This document shows, one piece after another, positions 59,256 through 64,000 of a stretch of DNA of 64,000 bases. The translations under genes were made by a program, and so were the position numbers. The notes below the pieces were generated by a model. It saw only the letters and a program-made list of their open reading frames with translations. It made no database searches and had not been told where the DNA came from. This DNA comes from Bryobacterales bacterium (GTDB taxonomy: Bacteria; Acidobacteriota; Terriglobia; Bryobacterales; Bryobacteraceae): positions 1 through 64,000 of the forward strand of contig JADZCM010000041.1 of the NCBI GenBank assembly GCA_020851555.1. The letters are read 5' to 3'. Position 1 is the stretch's first letter. Every line of letters starts with the position of its first letter.

Positions 59256-60371
59256 ATGAAATGGACTTTTGGACTGGCAGGCTTATTCGCGGCGGCGTGG
59301 CTGTGTATGCTGCCGGCGCAGCAGGGCCCGACACGGCAGAGCGGCGAGACGATCGCCCGGCCGAAGGCCAAGGATGCGCCCAAGGAGGAGCTTCCCAAAC
59401 TACCCTCCGAGTTCGGCAAGAAACCTGACGTGCCGGCCGGCGCTCCCACGTTCCGGGCCGACGTCACGACCGTCAGCGTGGACGTAGCGGTCCTGGACAA
59501 CCGCGGCCGGTTCATCCCGAACATCCCCCGGGACAGGTTCAGGGTGCTGGAGGACAACACCCCGCAGCAGATCGCGACCTTCGAGGTGGGGGAAGCTCCG
59601 ATGACCGTCTGCCTGGTCGTCGAGTTCAGCAATCTCTTCCAGAGCTACTGGAGCGCCACCTGGTACGAAACGCTCCAGGCCGCTTACACTTTCGTCGAGG
59701 GGCTGAAGCCGGACGATTACCTGGCGGTGGTGGCCTACGACATCCGGCCGGAGATCCTGTCCGATTTCTCCACCGACCGGCGTCAGGCGTACGAGGCCAT
59801 GCGCCGTCTCAACATCGCCGCCTACTCGGAAGCCAACCTGTATGACGCCATTACGGACACGGCGGACCGCATGTCCGGCCTGGAAGGGCGGAAGGCCATC
59901 GTGCTGCTCTCTTCCGGGATCGACACTTTCAGCAGAAAGACGTTCGGCGAGACCCGCAAGGCCCTTCAGTCCGCGGGGGTTCCGATCTATGCCGTCGGCC
60001 TGATGCAGGCTATCCGCATCTATATGGAATCCTACGGCTACCTGGGGCCCATCGCGCGCCTCGACTTCTTGCAGGCCGACAATCAAATGCGGACGTTCGC
60101 CAGCGAGACCGGCGGGCAGGCTTTCTTCCCCCGGTTCGAAGCCGAATTCCCCGGCATCTTCCGCCAGATCTCGGACGCGCTCCGCAACCAGTACAGCATC
60201 ACCTACCAACCCAGTAACCAGGCCCGTGACGGCAAGTTCCGCAAGATCAAGGTCGAGCTGGTGGATCCCGAGACCAACAAACCCCTGCGGATCGTGGACG
60301 AGAAAAATAAGACCGTCAAGTATAGTATCGTGGCCAAGAGCGGCTACATCGCTCCACGTCCGGTGGAGTGA
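59256..60371 (+). CDS. Acidobacteria-type VWFA-related secreted protein
   Basis: 371 residues from ATG 59256. Signal peptide MKWTFGLAGLFAAAWLCMLPA. After a short linker it has FRADVTTVSVDVAVLDNRGR, the opening of the VWFA-related Acidobacterial domain (TIGR03436), then a vWA fold with VVEFSNLFQ in place of a perfect MIDAS DxSxS, and AIVLLSSGIDTFSR. Probably an extracellular interaction or adhesion protein. 20 bp before the esterase 60391, likely cotranscribed. Confidence 0.88.
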   Translation: MKWTFGLAGLFAAAWLCMLPAQQGPTRQSGETIARPKAKDAPKEELPKLPSEFGKKPDVPAGAPTFRADVTTVSVDVAVLDNRGRFIPNIPRDRFRVLEDNTPQQIATFEVGEAPMTVCLVVEFSNLFQSYWSATWYETLQAAYTFVEGLKPDDYLAVVAYDIRPEILSDFSTDRRQAYEAMRRLNIAAYSEANLYDAITDTADRMSGLEGRKAIVLLSSGIDTFSRKTFGETRKALQSAGVPIYAVGLMQAIRIYMESYGYLGPIARLDFLQADNQMRTFASETGGQAFFPRFEAEFPGIFRQISDALRNQYSITYQPSNQARDGKFRKIKVELVDPETNKPLRIVDEKNKTVKYSIVAKSGYIAPRPVE

Positions 60372-60390
60372 ATTCGATCGAGGACATGCT

Positions 60391-61635
60391 ATGAAGATGA
60401 GAAACGCATTGATCGCAGCGGCGGCAGCCTGCCTGCTTCTGTCGGGTTTCGTCGCGGTTGAAACCGGGCTGGCGCAAGCTCCCGCGGCCGCGCCCGCCAA
60501 GGGGCGAGGGCCGCAGGGGCCGCAGGTCGTGTCGCCGGAGGTTCGCCCCGACCGCAGGGTCACGTTCCGCGTCCTGGCCCCTCAGGCGCAGAGCGCCAGG
60601 ATAGGCGGGGGTGACATCCCCGGGTTGGCCGGAGCGGCGCGCGGAGGCACGGGCCTCGGCCAGATGACGAAAAATGCCGAGGGGGTATGGGAAGTGACCC
60701 TGGGTCCGATCGATCCGGGCGCCTACCGGTACAACTTCAACGTAGATGGCGCTACGGTGCTTGACTCCCGCAACCCTTCGGTCAGCGAGTCGAACGCGAA
60801 CGTCTGGAGCCTGGTCTACGTGCCGGGAGCGGATTTCATGGACACCCGGAACGTTCCGCACGGCGCGGTGGCGTCCGTGTACTACTATTCGACGGCGCTC
60901 GCCAGACACCGCCGCATGCACGTCTACACCCCGCCGGGATATGAGGCGGGGCGCGAGCGGTATCCGGTCTTCTACCTGCTCCACGGTGCGGGCGACTGCG
61001 ACGATTCATGGACCTCGGTGGGACGCGCCGGATTTATCCTTGACAACCTCATCGCGGCGCGGAAGGCCAAGCCGATGATCGTCGTGATGCCGGCCGGGCA
61101 CACGAGCGCCGCGGGATTCGGCGCGCGAGGGGCGGCCGGAGCCGGGGCTCCCGCCACTCCGCCGCGGGACGAGTTCCTGGAGGACTTCGTCAAGGACATC
61201 ATGCCTTATGTGGAGAAGAACTACCGCGTGCTGCCCGGGAGGCCGAACAGGGCCATCGCGGGGCTCTCCATGGGCGGTTCACAAACGCTGAATATTGCCT
61301 TCTCGAACCTCGACAAGTTCGCCTACATCGGGGTCTACAGCTCCGGCATCCTGGGCGGTGGGGGACGCGGGGCGGCCGCGGGCGCGCCCACTCCAGCGGC
61401 GACATGGGAGGGCCGGAATCAGGCGGCGCTCGACAATGCCGCGCTCAAGAAGGGCCTCAGGCTGCTCTGGTTTGCCACGGGCGTGGATGACGGGCTGATC
61501 GCGAATACCAAGAGCACGGTGGAGATGCTGAAGCAGCACGGTTTCAGCCCGGTCTTCAAGGAGACGCCCGGAGCGCACACCTGGATCGTCTGGCGGCTCT
61601 ACTTGAACGAGTTCGCGCCGCAGTTGTTCCAGTAG
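60391..61635 (+). CDS. Secreted enterochelin-esterase-like hydrolase (paralogue 3)
   Basis: 414 residues. Signal peptide MKMRNALIAAAAACLLLSGF. E-set domain (about 45-145) with a Gly/Ala-rich insertion (PGLAGAARGGTGLG); the linker is RNVPHGAVASVYYYS; hydrolase nucleophile GLSMGGS; catalytic His in GAHTWIVWR. Longest of the three paralogues; extra Ala/Gly loops near the active site may alter substrate range. Followed by a strong stem-loop immediately after its stop. Confidence 0.86.
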   Translation: MKMRNALIAAAAACLLLSGFVAVETGLAQAPAAAPAKGRGPQGPQVVSPEVRPDRRVTFRVLAPQAQSARIGGGDIPGLAGAARGGTGLGQMTKNAEGVWEVTLGPIDPGAYRYNFNVDGATVLDSRNPSVSESNANVWSLVYVPGADFMDTRNVPHGAVASVYYYSTALARHRRMHVYTPPGYEAGRERYPVFYLLHGAGDCDDSWTSVGRAGFILDNLIAARKAKPMIVVMPAGHTSAAGFGARGAAGAGAPATPPRDEFLEDFVKDIMPYVEKNYRVLPGRPNRAIAGLSMGGSQTLNIAFSNLDKFAYIGVYSSGILGGGGRGAAAGAPTPAATWEGRNQAALDNAALKKGLRLLWFATGVDDGLIANTKSTVEMLKQHGFSPVFKETPGAHTWIVWRLYLNEFAPQLFQ

Positions 61636-61636
61636 C

Positions 61637-61654
61637 CGGGCGGCTGGCCGCCCG
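61637..61654 (+). terminator. Stem-loop after the esterase stop
   Basis: CGGGCGG-ctgg-CCGCCCG, seven perfect GC-rich base pairs with a 4-nt loop, starting 2 nt after the TAG. No T-run. Confidence 0.5.
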
Positions 61655-61657
61655 CAT

Positions 61658-61701
61658 GAGATGCAAGAAGTCAAGAACTCGATCTCCCTGTCTTGCATCT
61701 C
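61658..61701. repeat. 11-bp inverted repeat in the 5' region of the receiver-domain gene
   Basis: GAGATGCAAGA (61658-61668) and TCTTGCATCTC (61691-61701), perfect arms 22 nt apart. Just beyond it lies TTGACA (61714-61719) with a weak GTACGT at 17 bp (61737-61742) before ATG 61756. It may be an operator or an mRNA hairpin for that gene. Confidence 0.5.
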
Positions 61702-61755
61702 GTTACGATTCGGTTGACATCCTGTCTCACCTTCTGGTACGTTCGCCGTGTTCTC

Positions 61756-62211
61756 ATGCGCAATTCTGGTTCTGCTAAGGTCTCCACTCCAGCGCAAATC
61801 CTCCTGGTTGGCCACAACCGGTGCGGTCTGGCCGCGCGCAGCGCGGTGCTGGAAGAGCAGGGGTACAAGGTAACTCCAGCCTCCAGCGGGGAAGAGGCCT
61901 TGGAACATTACTCAAAGACGAGATTCGACGTGGTGGTCACCGACCACAAGATGTCCCGGATGGACGGTATAGAGCTGGCCGCCCGGATCCGGGAGGTGAA
62001 TCCTTCCGCCCGGATCATCATGCTTTGCGGCTTCATGGAAGCGGTCGGCCTGACCGAGCAGGCCACGGGAGCGGATCTCCTTGTGCCAAAGGGGGCGAAC
62101 GAGGTTTCCCACCTGGTGCGCGGCGTGGCGCGATTGCTACGCAGCCAGCCGCCCAGGAAGGCGCCGGCCGCCCAGAAGCCCGCCGCCAGAGCCAAACGGG
62201 CGGCGTCCTAG
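61756..62211 (+). CDS. Degenerate response-regulator receiver domain protein
   Basis: 151 residues from ATG 61756. A single CheY-like domain (about 14-128) plus an Ala/Lys-rich basic tail (KAPAAQKPAARAKRAA). The phospho-acceptor Asp63 (VVTDHKM) and Lys112 (VPKGA) are present, but the Mg-binding acidic pair is lost (ILLVGHN instead of ILVVDD) and the Thr/Ser switch position reads MLCG. Phosphorylation by a kinase would be poor, so it may act in a phosphorylation-independent way. No output domain and no histidine kinase nearby. A longer start at 61693 is unlikely. Confidence 0.8.
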   Translation: MRNSGSAKVSTPAQILLVGHNRCGLAARSAVLEEQGYKVTPASSGEEALEHYSKTRFDVVVTDHKMSRMDGIELAARIREVNPSARIIMLCGFMEAVGLTEQATGADLLVPKGANEVSHLVRGVARLLRSQPPRKAPAAQKPAARAKRAAS

Positions 62212-62280
62212 CCGCCGGCTGGGGTTCCAGCCGCGGGATTGCCGGAGCGCACGGCTTATCATCAGAGGAGGAGTGTGCAC

Positions 62281-62982
62281 ATGCTCGAGATTACCTGGCT
62301 TGGACACGGCACTTTTCAGGTCCGCCTGGCGTCGGGGGAAGTGATCGTCGCGGATCCCTGGACCGACGGCAACCCCAGCTACCCGGCGGGTCATTCTTTT
62401 GACCGGGTGGACACCATTCTGATCACCCACGGACACTTCGATCACATTCACGACGCCGTACCGCTGGCGGAGAAGTTCTCGTCGCAGGTGGTCGCCATCT
62501 ATGAGACGTGCCTCTGGCTGGAGTCCAAAGGAGTTAAGAACACCGTCTCCTTGAACAAGGGCTGCACCTGTCAGGTGGGACCGGTCCGGGTGACGATGAC
62601 ACATGCCGTCCACAGTTGCGGCATTCTGGACGAGGGCAAGATCATCTACGGCGGGGAGGCGGCCGGATATGTGCTGACTCTCGCGGACTCCCGCGCCGTG
62701 TACTTCGCGGGCGACACCAGTGCGTTCCGCGACATGGAACTGATCCGGGAACTGTATCGACCGAAGTTGGCGATCCTGCCGTTGGGCGACCGCTTCACGA
62801 TGAGCCCCCTGGAAGCCGCCGCGGCCTGCCGCATGCTGCGGCCGGAGAAAGTGATACCCATGCACTTCGGAACGTTCCCCCTGCTCACCGGACGCCCGGA
62901 GGAACTGGCCGCACGGCTCCGCCAGGACCTGCCGGAGACGGAGGTCTGGCCGCTCGAAATCGGAAAGCCGGCCGTCTGGTAG
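62281..62982 (+). CDS. UPF0173-type metal-dependent hydrolase (metallo-beta-lactamase fold)
   Basis: 233 residues from ATG 62281; AGAGGAGGAG precedes it. The start MLEITWLGHGTFQV and the signature THGHFDHIHDA (H-x-H-x-D-H) place it in the UPF0173 hydrolases; later metal ligands are MTHAVHSCG and YFAGDTSAF with Asp, and IPMHFGTFP with the final His. Substrate unknown. Convergent with the enolase-superfamily gene. Confidence 0.92.
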   Translation: MLEITWLGHGTFQVRLASGEVIVADPWTDGNPSYPAGHSFDRVDTILITHGHFDHIHDAVPLAEKFSSQVVAIYETCLWLESKGVKNTVSLNKGCTCQVGPVRVTMTHAVHSCGILDEGKIIYGGEAAGYVLTLADSRAVYFAGDTSAFRDMELIRELYRPKLAILPLGDRFTMSPLEAAAACRMLRPEKVIPMHFGTFPLLTGRPEELAARLRQDLPETEVWPLEIGKPAVW

Positions 62983-63003
62983 AACGGCGCGCGCCGGGGC
63001 AGA

Positions 63004-63042
63004 CGCCGGCTCCGGCGGCGGGCGCTGCCGCGCTCGCGCGGC
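63004..63042. terminator. Pair of GC-rich hairpins between convergent genes
   Basis: CGCCG-GCTC-CGGCG (63004-63017) and GCCGCG-CTCG-CGCGGC (63027-63042). Both are perfect short stems in the 95-bp gap between two convergent genes; a terminator role for one or both is possible. Confidence 0.35.
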
Positions 63043-63077
63043 GGTAGCCGCCGATCCTGGACCTGCCGGAGGGCGGC

Positions 63078-64000
63078 TTACTTCACCGGGCCGCCGGGCC
63101 TGTAGTCCTGAAGGATGAACTTGTCGAACTCCGGCGTCGGCTCGAAGTAGCCCGGAACCCGAAGGTGCTGCTTCACCACCTCCTCGTTCAACTCCACGCC
63201 CAGGCCGGGCTTCTCGGGCACCGGGATGTAGCCGTTCTGGATGATCGGCTTCGGAATGCCGGTGACCAGGTCCTGCCACCAGGGCAGGTCCAGGTAAACG
63301 TTGTCTCTCTCCAGGGCGATGAAGTCCCGGATGGTCGCGATGGCGTGGACGTCCGCAACCGTGCCCAGCGGCGACACGCAGCAGTGTACGGCGGTGGCGA
63401 TGCTCCTGAGAGACGCCTCGTCGGCGATGCGCTTGGTCTCCCGGATGCCTCCCGCCGTCAGCGGCTCGATGTGTACGATATCGAGGGCGCGGTTGTCGAT
63501 GAAGTCCAGGAAGCCCTCCTCCAGCCCGAAGATGTCCTCGCCCGCCGCCAACGGCGTAGTGGTTTGTTCCTTGATTTCCTTGAAGCGCCGCCAGTCTCTG
63601 GCGATGTTGCCGCCCGCGCCCGGCTCCCAGGGCAGGGGCGGCACCGCGTCCTCCAGGAACACGAGGTTGTAGGGCTCCAGGGCCTTGGCGTACCGTATGC
63701 AATCGTTCACCCGCAGCCGGGAGCCGATGTGATCCAGCGCCAGGCCCGCCTCCCATCCGATGGCGTCCCGGATCTGGTCCAGGATTTCGCACATCAGCTT
63801 CAAGCCCTTGTCGGTGGCGGCTCCGTTCTCACCCACCGCACCGGGCGTCTTGGCCACAAGGCTGGACGACCAGCTCGTCTTGAACATGGTGAAGCCCATC
63901 TCCTTGCGTCGTTTGACGCCTTCGGCGAACGCCTGGGGATTACTGAGCGAGGGCAGGTGGCAGTAGACCCGCACGCGGTCCCGGTACTTCGAGCCGAGCA
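63078..64000 (-). CDS. Enolase-superfamily acid-sugar dehydratase (partial, start beyond right edge)
   Basis: The frame is open to the window edge; the codons before an apparent GTG at 63974 read LGSKYRDR and then VRVYCHL, the natural interior of a mandelate-racemase/muconate-lactonizing family member, so the start lies outside. Metal ligands: Asp in ALDHIGSRL, Glu in VFLEDAVPP and Glu in LAAGEDIFG; a His in TAVHCCVSPLGT lies near the second catalytic site. The PLPWEPG...NI and IVHIEPLTAGGI segments fit the D-galactonate/rhamnonate dehydratase group, which dehydrates acid sugars to 2-keto-3-deoxy products. Confidence 0.85.
   Translation of the reverse strand, partial: LGSKYRDRVRVYCHLPSLSNPQAFAEGVKRRKEMGFTMFKTSWSSSLVAKTPGAVGENGAATDKGLKLMCEILDQIRDAIGWEAGLALDHIGSRLRVNDCIRYAKALEPYNLVFLEDAVPPLPWEPGAGGNIARDWRRFKEIKEQTTTPLAAGEDIFGLEEGFLDFIDNRALDIVHIEPLTAGGIRETKRIADEASLRSIATAVHCCVSPLGTVADVHAIATIRDFIALERDNVYLDLPWWQDLVTGIPKPIIQNGYIPVPEKPGLGVELNEEVVKQHLRVPGYFEPTPEFDKFILQDYRPGGPVK

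Noticed and set aside
1-64000. CRISPR array
   Set aside because: No regularly spaced short repeats were noticed and no cas gene is present.

Overview
The window looks like a chromosomal segment of an Acidobacteriota bacterium, probably of the Bryobacterales/Solibacter group. The evidence is high GC, an Acidobacteria-type VWFA-related secreted protein (59256-60371), a subtilase with the Solibacter-type C-terminal domain (55803-59060), several Tat-signal Gfo/Idh/MocA oxidoreductases, a DUF1080 hydrolase, and many secreted esterases. This taxonomic call rests on recognised families, not on a marker search.

Layout. 1-5400 is accessory: the first codons of a probable IS630-type transposase run off the left edge, followed by two diverged HEAT-repeat exported proteins and two copies (about 96% identical) of a ~400 bp AraC-type HTH segment, one of them dead, flanking an unknown secreted protein. 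5472-13128 holds thiL, a mannonate-dehydratase-like protein, a GNAT-like protein, a lone phage-tail-like 921-residue protein and a Ycf48-like protein. 13307-19700 is a minus-strand run: cytochrome c, UroD-like, esterase, aldose epimerase, then a MoxR-type AAA ATPase overlapping an unknown TraB-like partner. 19745-25593 holds an ArsA-family ATPase with a small partner, a PG-binding protein, HtrA, a DMT transporter and an M20 peptidase. 25668-29675 is argF-argG-argH-argR with a possible ArgR site at the argF start. 29714-37085 holds a Gfo/Idh protein, a PurF homologue without its catalytic cysteine, a UvrC-like protein, and the TPR-yvcK-glmU operon. 37086-43067 holds a structured or AT-rich non-coding stretch, a PilZ protein, a lipoprotein and membrane protein pair, a pirin, a DksA/TraR protein, and then pgeF. 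43074-50708 contains a five-gene minus operon (GT2-methyltransferase fusion, TIM-barrel isomerase, epimerase, solitary nuoB, pgeF), then hemerythrin-purC-cvpA-like, an SGNH hydrolase and a DUF507 protein. 50945-64000 is a secreted sugar-processing region: DUF1080, two Gfo/Idh proteins, two esterases, subtilase, VWFA protein, a degenerate receiver domain, UPF0173 hydrolase and a truncated enolase-superfamily dehydratase.

How it fits together. Housekeeping modules (arginine, thiamine, purine, UDP-GlcNAc, Complex I subunit B) are interleaved with exported enzymes for plant- or microbe-derived sugars: 3-keto-glycoside chemistry (Gfo/Idh plus DUF1080 plus TIM-barrel isomerase), ester removal, anomer interconversion and acid-sugar dehydration. 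Many genes are tightly coupled by 4-nt overlaps. A recurrent TAnACT-like -10 hexamer lies 5-10 nt before several start codons, which suggests that leaderless or very short-leader mRNAs are common here.
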